From: CAZWEZ01 sp964632795
GTDB lineage: Bacteria > Pseudomonadota > Alphaproteobacteria > Rhodospirillales > 2-02-FULL-58-16
Direction: 5' to 3'
DNA: 44,211 nt
Assembly: GCA_964632795.1 (NCBI GenBank)
Contig: CAZWEZ010000021.1
Location: 1 to 44,211 of the forward strand
How positions within the stretch are numbered: the first letter of the stretch is position 1; each line of letters starts with the position of its first letter. The notes under the pieces are model-generated. The model had not been told where the DNA came from. It did not search any database and saw nothing but the letters and a program-made list of their open reading frames with translations. Position numbers and translations under genes: made by a program. This document shows, piece after piece, positions 15,156 to 22,720 of this stretch.

Positions 15156-15566
15156 TCACGGCGCGTCGTCGAGGCCGTCGATCTCGCGCTTGAGGTCGAA
15201 CTCGCGCGAGGTGACGTAGGATTCCATCCTGCGCAGGCGTTGTTCGAGGCTCCGGAAGCGGTGGCGCAGCTCGGAGAAGGTCCGCTTGGGGTCGGTCCGC
15301 GCGCCGCGCCAGAAGCCCTCCTCGGCGTCGTTCCGGTACAGGCGTTCGGGCCGTTTGGGCAACAGGACGGCGGCGATGACGTAGGCCACCACGGCCGGCA
15401 CCGGGAACACGAACAGGCACACCAGGGCGATCAGGCGGACCACCCAGGTCTCGATGCCGAAATAGTCGGCGAGGCCGGCGCAGACCCCCTTGATCATGCC
15501 CCTTTGGGAATCGCGATACAGGGTGCTCGGACTGGGCCGGGGCTCGGGGCCGGGGGGCGTGCTCAT
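15156..15566 (-). CDS. pspC: phage shock protein C
   Basis: 136 residues. The PspC domain is at about 16-75: LYRDSQRGMIKGVCAGLADYF-type start, then a membrane segment around VRLIALVCLFVFPVPAVVAYV, followed by a helical cytoplasmic tail with coiled-coil character (HRFRSLEQRLRRMESY). PspC is an inner-membrane sensor that, with PspB, relieves PspA inhibition of PspF under envelope stress. Its ATG overlaps the end of pspB by four bases. It is the last gene of the pspABC operon. Confidence 0.92.
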   Translation of the reverse strand: MSTPPGPEPRPSPSTLYRDSQRGMIKGVCAGLADYFGIETWVVRLIALVCLFVFPVPAVVAYVIAAVLLPKRPERLYRNDAEEGFWRGARTDPKRTFSELRHRFRSLEQRLRRMESYVTSREFDLKREIDGLDDAP

Positions 15567-15796
15567 ACCTGCTTCCTCCACTGGGCGTCTTCGGAATCGA
15601 GGATACACTCGATGTTGTTGATGCGGCTTTCCATGCGCGACGCGCTCTCCCACAACTCGGCCAGCATCTTGCCGTCCTCGGCCGAGAATATCTTGGCCGC
15701 CCGCCACCGGATTCCGTAGTGGGCGGAGATCCAGATCGGCGCCACCACCACCAGCAGGATGATCAGCGGGGTGTGCAGGAACTCGAGGATTTCCAT
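15563..15796 (-). CDS. pspB: phage shock protein B
   Basis: 77 residues, the usual length. A single N-terminal membrane helix (about residues 8-24, LIILLVVVAPIWISAHY) is followed by a soluble helix with LAELWESASRMESRINNIE and the characteristic ILD near the end. PspB and PspC act together at the inner membrane in stress sensing. It lies six bases downstream of pspA and overlaps pspC by ATGA. Confidence 0.92.
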   Translation of the reverse strand: MEILEFLHTPLIILLVVVAPIWISAHYGIRWRAAKIFSAEDGKMLAELWESASRMESRINNIECILDSEDAQWRKQV

Positions 15797-15802
15797 CGCC
15801 GG

Positions 15803-16486
15803 CTACCTCTTCCCGGACGCCGCGCGGTCCTTGGCCAGGCGGGCCTTCATCGCCGCCAGTTCCGCCTCGACGGCGCTTTCGGCCTCCAGCTCGCCGATCT
15901 CCTCGGTCAGGGTCCTGGCCGGCCCGAGATCGAAGGCCTCGACCTTGCCCTCGGCCATGTCGAGCCGTTTCTCGACGATCTCGAAGCGGCTGAAGGCGTC
16001 TTCGACCCGGCCGTCGTGGAGTTGGCGGCGGACCCTGAGGCGCGAGGCGGCGGTGTCCTGGCGGGCCATCATCGCCTTGCGCTTGGTGGTCGCCTCGCGG
16101 AGCTTGGCGTCGAGCTTGGCGATGTCCTCCTCGCCCTTGGCCAGGGCGTTTTCCAGGGCCGCCAGTTCGTCCTCCAGCTGGCCGGCGTCGTCGGCCAGCT
16201 TGGCCTTCTCGATCAAGGCCGCCTTGGACAGGTCCTCGCGGTCCTTGGCCAGCGCCACCTCGGCCTTGCGTTGCCACTCGGCCTGGGCCTCGTGGAGGCG
16301 CTTGAGGGCGCGCTGGATCCCCTTCTTCTCGGCGATGGTCTTGGCCGCCGCGGCGCGGACCTCGACCAGGGTCTCCTCCATTTCGCGGATGATCAGGCGG
16401 ATGATCTTCTCCGGGTCCTCGGCGTTGTCGAGAATGGTGTTGACGTTGGAATTGACGATGTCGGCGAGTCGGGTGAAGATGCCCAT
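15803..16486 (-). CDS. pspA: phage shock protein A
   Basis: 227 residues of near-continuous amphipathic helix, typical of PspA/Vipp1 (ESCRT-III-like) proteins. The start MGIFTRLADIVNSNVNTILD is the membrane-binding helix, and NAEDPEKIIRLIIREMEE is the conserved family signature. PspA binds and represses PspF and, on membrane stress, polymerises on damaged membrane. The ATG at 16486 is preceded by AGGAG, and the frame upstream of it has no family similarity. A sigma-54 promoter lies 62 bases upstream. Confidence 0.93.
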   Translation of the reverse strand: MGIFTRLADIVNSNVNTILDNAEDPEKIIRLIIREMEETLVEVRAAAAKTIAEKKGIQRALKRLHEAQAEWQRKAEVALAKDREDLSKAALIEKAKLADDAGQLEDELAALENALAKGEEDIAKLDAKLREATTKRKAMMARQDTAASRLRVRRQLHDGRVEDAFSRFEIVEKRLDMAEGKVEAFDLGPARTLTEEIGELEAESAVEAELAAMKARLAKDRAASGKR

Positions 16487-16547
16487 GGCTTGTCGCTCCT
16501 CCTGGTGCCCGGCCCCATCGCGGGGCCTCCGTTCCTGGGGGATAATG

Positions 16548-16563
16548 CGCACGAAGCGTGCCA
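16548..16563 (-). promoter_or_regulatory. sigma-54 promoter of pspABC
   Basis: On the minus strand the sequence TGGCACGCTTCGTGCG carries the -24 GG and -12 GC elements with exactly 10 bases between them, matching the sigma-54 consensus well at -24 (TGGCACG) and more weakly at -12. It lies 62 bases upstream of the pspA ATG and points towards it. The divergent pspF encodes the cognate enhancer-binding activator, so PspF binding sites are expected between here and about 16690. Confidence 0.8.
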
Positions 16564-16694
16564 GTCCGCCCGTATCCCCGTAGCGGCCCGTAACGGCTTG
16601 AAATCGTGCGATAAGTTCAATCGGCCCAGCCAATAATGTCATTGACGTTTTCACTAATAAATGGGATAATCCACCAAATACAGGTTATTTTTCC

Positions 16695-17708
16695 ATGGCC
16701 TCGCCCTTTCCCGAGTTGCCGCCGCTGATCGGCCAATCGCCGCCGTTCCTGGAGTTGATGGAGCGCACCTCCAGCGTCGCGCCGCTGGACCGTCCGGTGC
16801 TGGTGGTCGGCGAGCGGGGCACCGGCAAGGAGCTGGTGGCCGCCCAGCTTCATTACCTGTCGAAGCGCTGGGAGGGGCCGCTGGTCAAGATCAACTGCGC
16901 GGCGCTAGCCGAATCCCTGCTCGAGAGCGAGCTGTTCGGCCACGAGCTGGGCGCCTTCACCGGCGCCGCCCGGCGCCGCGCCGGACGCTTCGAGCGCGCC
17001 GACGGCGGCACGCTGTTCCTCGACGAGATCGCCAGCGCCAGCCTGGCGGTCCAGGAGAAGGTGCTGAGGGTCATCGAATACGGCGAGTTCGAGCGCCTGG
17101 GCTCGAGCGCCGCCATTTACGCCGATGTGCGGGTGATCGGCGCCGCCAACGTCGATTTGCCGGGCGCCGCGGCGGCCGGGCGCTTCCGCCACGACCTGCT
17201 CGACCGGCTGGCCTTCGAGGTCCTCGACGTGCCGCCCCTGCGCGCCCGCCGCGACGACATCGGGCTGCTGGCCGATCACTTCGCCCGGGGCATGGCGCGG
17301 GAGATGGGGTGGCCGGACTTCCCCGGCTTCACGCCGGAGGTCGGCGAGGCGTTCCTCGACCATCCCTGGCCCGGCAACGTGCGCCAGCTCAAGAACGTCG
17401 CCGAGCGCGCCGTCTACCTGTGGGACGATCCCGAGACGCCGATCGCCACCGTGCGCTTCGACCCCTTCGCCTCGCCCTACCGGCTGGCGGCGCAACCCCA
17501 AGCCCAAGCCGCAACCGTAGCGAGCGCCGAACCGCCGCCCGACACCGCCCGGCCGTTCGACCTGCGGGCCAGGGTCGCCGCCTTCGAGAAGCGACTGATC
17601 GAAGACTCGCTGGCCGCCACCCGCCACCGCCAGCGCGCCGCCGCCCGGCATCTGGGCCTGACCTACGACCAGCTCCGCAACCGCATCCGCAAACACGGAA
17701 TCATGTAA
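16695..17708 (+). CDS. pspF: PspF-type sigma-54-dependent transcription activator
   Basis: 337 residues. No N-terminal receiver domain, as in PspF. The AAA+ domain spans about 10-235, with Walker A GERGTGKE near residue 39, the sigma-54 contact loop GAFTGA near 88, Walker B GGTLFLDEI near 109 and HPWPGNVRQLKN near 229. The C-terminal Fis-type helix-turn-helix ends ARHLGLTYDQLRNRIRKHGI. It activates pspABC on the opposite strand and is held inactive by PspA. The 120-residue linker-plus-HTH contains a proline/alanine-rich stretch, slightly longer than in E. coli. Confidence 0.93.
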   Translation: MASPFPELPPLIGQSPPFLELMERTSSVAPLDRPVLVVGERGTGKELVAAQLHYLSKRWEGPLVKINCAALAESLLESELFGHELGAFTGAARRRAGRFERADGGTLFLDEIASASLAVQEKVLRVIEYGEFERLGSSAAIYADVRVIGAANVDLPGAAAAGRFRHDLLDRLAFEVLDVPPLRARRDDIGLLADHFARGMAREMGWPDFPGFTPEVGEAFLDHPWPGNVRQLKNVAERAVYLWDDPETPIATVRFDPFASPYRLAAQPQAQAATVASAEPPPDTARPFDLRARVAAFEKRLIEDSLAATRHRQRAAARHLGLTYDQLRNRIRKHGIM

Positions 17709-17734
17709 AGTCGGGACCAGGTAATCAGATGTCA

Positions 17735-17834
17735 GAGGTGATGGGGTGGACGGTCCCTTTCAATATGATCGTTTGCCAAACGGCCATATTCTGACACACG
17801 ATGTCGAAAATGTGGCCGTCCACCCTATCACCTC
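17735..17834. repeat. 100-bp palindromic element
   Basis: GAGGTGATGGGGTGGACGG (17735-17753) faces its near complement CCGTCCACCCTATCACCTC (17816-17834), with one mismatch. An inner pair, CAATATGATCGTTTG (17761-17775) and CCAAACGGCCATATT (17776-17790), can also pair. It lies 26 bases after pspF and directly before a truncated SMP-30-like coding fragment. Its layout is like a small non-autonomous element or repeat hairpin, and it could also stop pspF transcription. Confidence 0.55.
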
Positions 17835-17835
17835 A

Positions 17836-18001
17836 AGTTGGCGCAACAACCGCCTGTTCGCCGACGGCATGGTGTCCGACGACGAACCCGGGGTGCCCGA
17901 CGGCATGAAGTGCGACGCCCACGGCAACATCTGGGTGACCGCCCCCGGCGGCATCTGGGTCTTCGATCCGCGCGGCAACCACCTGGGGGTGGTCACGGTA
18001 C
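17836..18001 (+). pseudogene. SMP-30/gluconolactonase-family fragment
   Basis: About 55 codons read as the C-terminal blades of an SMP-30/gluconolactonase beta-propeller: NNRLFADGMVSDDEPGVPDG and NIWVTAPGGIWVFDPRG are close to the family's metal-site and repeat sequences. Full members are about 300 residues; here the N-terminal two thirds are missing, replaced by the palindromic element, and similarity stops near 18001, where AT-richer DNA begins. This is a gene remnant marking a recombination junction, not a functional lactonase. Confidence 0.7.
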
Positions 18002-18107
18002 CCTGTGATCTGTTTCGGGGAATTCCACGCCTGATCGATAAATTACGCCCATGGCCGCCCGTTGGAGCCCGTTATGCCTTGGTGATACCGTTGGGGAGGG
18101 TGTGAGA

Positions 18108-18959
18108 ATGCTTCCTGATACAAGTGAGAATTTCTATGAATACGCATGGCAAGTTCGAGCGGTGATTATTGATGATATAATTAGTAGTTGTGGAAACTCT
18201 CAAAAAACCGTCCTCGACCAATTTTCCCTGTTCGAAGGCCGTCATCATATAGGACTCCAGAGGGCTGCGGGCCAGGTGGAAGAAACAGGTGAAGAATTTA
18301 CTGTTCTAACTGGGCAAGCAAACATCAGACAAATAACTGATGTATCGAACAAGGAGTTGGAAAAACAGATTCAGAACGTCTACAAGCGCATGATATTTCT
18401 TACTCAATTTCTCGAAAACGATGTCGAGGCCGTTGTGGAGTTGGGTTGCGGCTATGGTCTCAACTTGTTCCGCTTGCAAGAAATCCTTGGAGACCGGCCA
18501 CTTAAATATTTTGGGGCCGAGTATACGAAATCCGGGCGCCAGCTTTGCACCAAGCTAGCCGGTCTTGATGGAGGAAAGCCTGTACAGGTGGATTTTATCG
18601 ATCACAAGTCCCCCAATCTTGATTTCCTGGATGGCATTGGCAAGGCCCTGATCTTCACATGTCATTCTATTGAGCAAGTAGGTCATATCCCGGAAGATTT
18701 TTTTTCTATTCTTGCCAGCGCTGCTGATACCGTTCGTGGAATCCATTTTGAGCCATTCGGTTTCCAGGTGCCCGGCTTTGCCCACAAATTCCCCCAACAA
18801 AAGGAAACATTCGAGGAGAAGGGATGGAACCGCAATTTTTATCAAGCCCTGCATGAGGCATGCCAAAAAGGGGTTATTCAGATTAAACATATTGAATTGG
18901 AGAAGTTTTTTATCCAGCCAAACAACCCAACATCTGTTGCTGTCTGGGATAACTATTGA
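18108..18959 (+). CDS. class I SAM-dependent methyltransferase
   Basis: 283 residues. The SAM-binding motif I is VVELGCGYGLNL (about 109-120) at the start of a Rossmann-type domain, with AEYTKSG (motif II region) and LIFTCHSIEQVG following. The N-terminal 100 residues are helical and probably specific to the substrate. The start at 18108 has GGGAGGG seven bases upstream. It is clearly AT-richer than pspF and differs in codon use, so it was probably acquired. It lies beside a nonulosonate/sugar gene cluster on the other strand, so O- or N-methylation of a surface sugar is a reasonable inference. Confidence 0.75.
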   Translation: MLPDTSENFYEYAWQVRAVIIDDIISSCGNSQKTVLDQFSLFEGRHHIGLQRAAGQVEETGEEFTVLTGQANIRQITDVSNKELEKQIQNVYKRMIFLTQFLENDVEAVVELGCGYGLNLFRLQEILGDRPLKYFGAEYTKSGRQLCTKLAGLDGGKPVQVDFIDHKSPNLDFLDGIGKALIFTCHSIEQVGHIPEDFFSILASAADTVRGIHFEPFGFQVPGFAHKFPQQKETFEEKGWNRNFYQALHEACQKGVIQIKHIELEKFFIQPNNPTSVAVWDNY

Positions 18960-19173
18960 ACGGCGCCGCCGCGCCTCTCGTTCACCCGCCAACGCAACAA
19001 CCGGTGATGCATGGGACCTGGCGTTCCGCGTCCGCCACAACGAACAAAAGCAATTCACCCAAACGACTGTTAATACCAGCCGGCATTAATGATGACTCGT
19101 CCAGGGATTCCCATATTTTGTGATTTGTGATTCACTTGGCCTCAAGATTCGGCATCTTGGAGGCTTATGATGA

Positions 19174-19293
19174 CACCTGTTCCTCAAGGAGTGCGAATGG
19201 CGGTTTAACGGAGGTGATCACCGAGAACTGCTTAACCAATTGAAAGCATGGGTAAATCTGAGATAAAAAAAACGTCCTTAGCTAGGACAGCCC
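19174..19293 (+). mobile_element. 3' remnant of an IS1595-like insertion sequence
   Basis: Codons 19174-19266 read HLFLKECEWRFN, then HRELLNQLKAWVNLR and a stop, the C-terminal signature of IS1595-family DDE transposases. Upstream in frame are stops, so the rest of the transposase is gone. Just after it, CTTAGCTAGGACAGCCCC (19277-19294) resembles the terminal inverted repeat of such elements (GGGGCTGTCCTAG...). The element ends exactly where the HAD gene on the other strand terminates. The 18960-19173 stretch before it holds no recognisable gene and is probably more debris. Confidence 0.65.
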
Positions 19294-19932
19294 CTAAAGT
19301 AAACCGGTAATTGCAGTGAAATTGGGCAGGCATCCACAGATTTGTGGCTGATTGATCAGTTCTACGGGAAGGGTCGGTCCAATCACCCAGGTAGGCAGCA
19401 GAGCGCCGCTCGCAGAGAGGGCACCCTGCACACTATCCTCAACGGCAAGGGAGCGCATGGGGTCACAACCGCTAAGCCGCAGGGTAAGCTGGTAGGGCTC
19501 GGGGTTTGGTTTTCCCCGAACTGCATCCTCGCCGCCGACCACGGTGTCGACCAGGGACTCCAGCCCGTGTTTCGCCAACCAATCCCCTGTCGTCGCGCGG
19601 AGGCTGGAAGTGACCACCGCCACGGTCCATCCGTTCGCCTTTGCCCTTTCCAGGACCTCCCGCGCGCCCGTAGCGGGGGCAATTCGGTTGCGCGCAGCAT
19701 CAAGCATGGCATGGTAGCGCGCATAAAGAACGTCCACCGGATCGGTCAAACCATGTGTTTCGCGTAGGGTTTCACAAATACGCCACAGCGGCGGACCGTT
19801 GAGCCTTTGAAATTCAGTCTCCGAACCGGCAAAGCCATATTCTTCAAGGAAGGCATAGTAGACGCTACGCATGGTCGGCAGACTGTCAGCCAGGGTTCCG
19901 TCGAGGTCAAGGAACAGGCCACGGCGGGGCAT
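19294..19932 (-). CDS. HAD-superfamily phosphatase (phosphoglycolate phosphatase/beta-PGM-like)
   Basis: 212 residues with all four HAD motifs: FLDLDGTLADS (Asp9, Asp11), VVTSS, GKPNPEPY (Lys) and AVEDS. A helical cap lies between motifs I and II, as in phosphoglycolate phosphatase and sugar-phosphate phosphatases. In this cluster it may dephosphorylate the 9-phosphate made by the nonulosonate synthase, a role known for HAD enzymes in sialic-acid pathways; this is inferred. It starts one base after the end of the formyltransferase-like gene. The stop TAG abuts the IS-like end, so the C-terminus may have been trimmed by that insertion. Confidence 0.85.
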   Translation of the reverse strand: MPRRGLFLDLDGTLADSLPTMRSVYYAFLEEYGFAGSETEFQRLNGPPLWRICETLRETHGLTDPVDVLYARYHAMLDAARNRIAPATGAREVLERAKANGWTVAVVTSSLRATTGDWLAKHGLESLVDTVVGGEDAVRGKPNPEPYQLTLRLSGCDPMRSLAVEDSVQGALSASGALLPTWVIGPTLPVELINQPQICGCLPNFTAITGLL

Positions 19933-19933
19933 G

Positions 19934-20536
19934 TCAGGAACTCACGGCGTCGATGGCCAGGCGGGCCAGCGGCGCGTAAAGGCCAAGCAGCCGTTTCTTG
20001 ACGGTCTCGGCATGGTCGGCACTGGAGGCCCCGGCGGACAAGGGGGGCATGTCCAGCCACACGCGGGCGATTTCCAGGCCCATGTCCACCTCGGCGATCA
20101 TTGTGTGGGCGGTAATGGCGGTGCGGGTTTCCCCGGCCTCGATGGCGCGGCGCACCGGCTCCGCCCCGGCATATTTCGGCAGTTCACCACGATGAAGATT
20201 GATGCCGCCAACCTTGGGCCTCCGCAAGGCGGCGGGGTTGAGGATGAATCTCCAGGACAACACCACCATTAAATCAAGTTCTTCGGGCAAATAGTCCTCG
20301 ACCCGTTGCGCCTCGGGCAGATCGAGAACGGTCAACGGAACGCCCCGTTCCGCGCACATCGCCCGATAGATCGCCAGCTCCGTGCGCGGTCCGCCACCTT
20401 CCGCTTTAGGCAATTTTCCATGGGTGAACACCTCGGCGAGGTCGATTCTCTGGTTATCAAACAAGGCATCCCGCAACACCGCAAGCCCCGTATCCCGCCC
20501 CAGCAGGGCCACCGTGCGCAGGGGGCGGGGGCTCAT
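19934..20536 (-). CDS. formyltransferase-fold protein
   Basis: 200 residues from the ATG at 20536, which overlaps the pseI stop by ATGA. The sequence GGINLHRGELPKYAGAEP, then AITAHTMIAEVDMGLEIA, matches the methionyl-tRNA/sugar formyltransferase family with the Asn-His-Asp catalytic triad in place. The protein is shorter than Fmt and lacks its C-terminal tRNA-binding domain, so it resembles enzymes that N-formylate amino-sugars from 10-formyl-tetrahydrofolate. Position between pseI and the HAD gene supports a sugar substrate. Confidence 0.78.
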   Translation of the reverse strand: MSPRPLRTVALLGRDTGLAVLRDALFDNQRIDLAEVFTHGKLPKAEGGGPRTELAIYRAMCAERGVPLTVLDLPEAQRVEDYLPEELDLMVVLSWRFILNPAALRRPKVGGINLHRGELPKYAGAEPVRRAIEAGETRTAITAHTMIAEVDMGLEIARVWLDMPPLSAGASSADHAETVKKRLLGLYAPLARLAIDAVSS

Positions 20537-21600
20537 CCCAGCATCTCCAGGGTGAGGGGTTCCCCTGCCTGGATAGCGCGGCGGGCCGTCTTGCCGAGGA
20601 TTTCCGTATAGTGCCGGGGATGGAGTCCGAAGCCGGGACGCACGCATCGGATATTCTCGAGGGTAATCGCCTCACCCTCGGCAATGTCGGCGCAGGCATA
20701 GAGTGAACGGCGGAAACTCAGCGACTCTTTCTCCTTCTCAAAGGGGCCATAGAGCACCCCCCCCCGAGCGATGAAGGCATTGCGGCACAGCGTAACCAGT
20801 TCGGCCAATTCATCGGGTGTCTTCGAAAAGGAACTGTCTGGCGTGGGCGGTTCCGGGGCGTCTATCACATGCGTTTCGATCATGCAGGCCCCCAGGGCAC
20901 AAGCGGCTACAGACGCCGCCAGACCGATGGTGTGATCGGAAAAACCGATGGGCAGGGCAAAGCTCTGCTCCATATCGGGCAGGGCAAGGAGGTTGGTTTC
21001 CTCCAACTTGGCCGGATAGCCACTGTTGCACCGGAAAACCCCCACCTCGCGGGCTCCGGCGTCACGGATGGTTCGCAGGGCCTCGGCGATTTCGGTCTTG
21101 TTGCACATGCCAGTGGAAAGCAAGATCGGCTTGCCGGTGCGGGCGCAAGCCTTGATCAGTTCGTGGTCCACCGCCTCGAAGGAGGCGATTTTGTAGGCGG
21201 GCGTGTCCAGCGCTTCGAGCATCGCAATGGCATCGGCCCCGAACGGGGTGGTGAAAGGCGTGATGCCGCGCTTGCGGGCATGCTCATATAGAGCCGGAAA
21301 CCAGTCGTAGGGGGTCGCGGCCTCGGCGTAAAGATCGTAAAGTCTGCGCCCCTTCCACGGGTTATCCCCCTCGATGACGAAGCCCGGCATATCCGAATTG
21401 AGGGTCATGTTATCAGGGGTGTAGGCTTGGAACTTGACTGCGTCCGCCCCGGCCTCCGCCGCGCAATCGATGATCCTCAGGGCACGCTCCAGGCTGCCGC
21501 CATGATTGGCGGACAGCTCGGCGATGATGTAGGGGGGCTCGCCGGGACCAATTTCGCGGCCGTCAAGAGTGATGGTCCGGGCAAAATCAGAATCAGGCAT
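20533..21600 (-). CDS. pseI: pseudaminic acid synthase-type nonulosonate synthase
   Basis: 355 residues. It has the NeuB/PseI TIM barrel (IIAELSANHGGSLERALRII, DAVKFQAYTPDNMTL, PAYKIASFEAVDHELI, PIGFSDHTIGLAASVAACALG) and a C-terminal SAF/antifreeze-like domain (SLYACADIAEGEAITLENI, RPGFGLHPRHY). These enzymes condense phosphoenolpyruvate with a hexose to make a nine-carbon sialic-acid-like sugar. PseI is favoured over NeuB because of NMTLNSDMPGF and WKGRRLYDLY. No PseB, PseF, PseG or PseH gene is in the window, so the exact sugar is open. It is translationally coupled on both sides. Confidence 0.87.
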   Translation of the reverse strand: MPDSDFARTITLDGREIGPGEPPYIIAELSANHGGSLERALRIIDCAAEAGADAVKFQAYTPDNMTLNSDMPGFVIEGDNPWKGRRLYDLYAEAATPYDWFPALYEHARKRGITPFTTPFGADAIAMLEALDTPAYKIASFEAVDHELIKACARTGKPILLSTGMCNKTEIAEALRTIRDAGAREVGVFRCNSGYPAKLEETNLLALPDMEQSFALPIGFSDHTIGLAASVAACALGACMIETHVIDAPEPPTPDSSFSKTPDELAELVTLCRNAFIARGGVLYGPFEKEKESLSFRRSLYACADIAEGEAITLENIRCVRPGFGLHPRHYTEILGKTARRAIQAGEPLTLEMLG

Positions 21601-21820
21601 AGGAAAATACTCGCGCGCGTTTCACCTTGTCGATGGGCCAGGCGTCCCCGTCGATCTTGCCATATGTGGTGCGCTTCGACATATCCTGGCAAATTGCCGG
21701 AGCCGTCCCGGTGTTGATGCGGGCCACGGTTGCCGCGCAACCCAGAACCTCATCATCGGGATGGACCGCCACGACCGGAACGGTCTTGCTATCCGCCATC
21801 GGCATTGACTCCTTTGCCAC
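21593..21820 (-). pseudogene. truncated PIG-L/LmbE deacetylase remnant
   Basis: The frame gives up to 75 residues from a GTG at 21820; an ATG at 21805 is an alternative. VVAVHPDDEVLGCAATVARI is the zinc-binding N-terminal motif (HPDDE) of the PIG-L/LmbE family, which normally runs to about 220-270 residues. The remaining 40 residues (TYGKIDGDAWPIDKVKRARV) do not continue that fold. The gene seems to be an N-terminus joined in frame to a different tail, presumably by deletion. It overlaps the pseI start by eight bases, so its translation may still serve pseI expression. Confidence 0.6.
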
Positions 21821-21897
21821 GGAATTCTACCAACGCCGTAACATTGAGCAAGCGCCAAGTCGAAGTCCGTCAAACACGGGTGGGGGAAGGCCGTTTC

Positions 21898-22593
21898 ATG
21901 GGCGAAGTCGCCATCCATATCCTGAATCCCGGATTCAAACTGCAATTCGCGCCCCCGTTCGTCGTCCCCGAATCAATGTCAGCCCGCCTTGACGACATAT
22001 GGGCCGAGGAGAAGGGCCGACGCGGTGATCGTCTGACCAACGGCCGGATATATTCTCTTTATGACTACAGCCCAGATTGCCTCACGCTACAACCCGCCGA
22101 GTACCGCCATGTGTTGGCACGGCGTCGTGCCCCTGATCTGGTCGATGCAGGCTTGGCTATTCGTCCCGTCGCGGTTACCGGTGTCCTCCTTTGTGCCGAT
22201 GGCTTGGTGCTCGGTCGCAGGGGAGACCAGGTCGCATCCGATGCCGGCCTGTGGGAACCTGCACCCGCAGGAGGACTCAACCGCCCGGACCCCGCGGCCC
22301 AGGTCCTGGAGGAACTTCGCGAAGAACTGGGCGTGAAATCGTCCGGCGTTGCTCCTCCCGAGGCGTGCGGACTCGTTGAGGACATGGAGAGCGGCGTTCA
22401 CGACATTGTGTTTCGACTGCATACCACCGCCTCTGCCGAGGATATTCGGGCAACCCACAAGACATTGGGAACCAATGAATATGCTGAGTTGGCGATCGTG
22501 AGGAAGCCGGATGTGGCGGCATTTCTCGAAACCAACCACGGCCGTTTGCTGCCAGCGCTGAGCCCTATGCTGCGTCTGGTTGGGTTACTATAA
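21898..22593 (+). CDS. Nudix hydrolase family protein
   Basis: 231 residues. The C-terminal half has the Nudix fold: VTGVLLCADGLVLGRRGD, then GLWEPAPAGGL and VLEELREELGV. The Nudix box is degenerate: the expected REUXEE reads EELREE, and the first conserved Glu is not in place, so activity may be altered. The N-terminal 130 residues (IHILNPGFKLQFAPPFVVPE) are not recognised. GGGGGAAGG lies seven bases before the ATG. It is transcribed away from the deacetylase remnant and is the only plus-strand gene within the sugar cluster. It might cleave a nucleotide-sugar. Confidence 0.7.
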   Translation: MGEVAIHILNPGFKLQFAPPFVVPESMSARLDDIWAEEKGRRGDRLTNGRIYSLYDYSPDCLTLQPAEYRHVLARRRAPDLVDAGLAIRPVAVTGVLLCADGLVLGRRGDQVASDAGLWEPAPAGGLNRPDPAAQVLEELREELGVKSSGVAPPEACGLVEDMESGVHDIVFRLHTTASAEDIRATHKTLGTNEYAELAIVRKPDVAAFLETNHGRLLPALSPMLRLVGLL

Positions 22594-22720
22594 CCGTCTA
22601 CGCACGGTGCCCGTAAGTCATAGAAATAAATTATTTTTCGGAGAGCTGTACTCAAGTTGGGTCAAGATATTTGTTTTCAAGCTCCTTTGAGTTCAGTCGC
22701 TCGGACACCGCGAACAGGAG

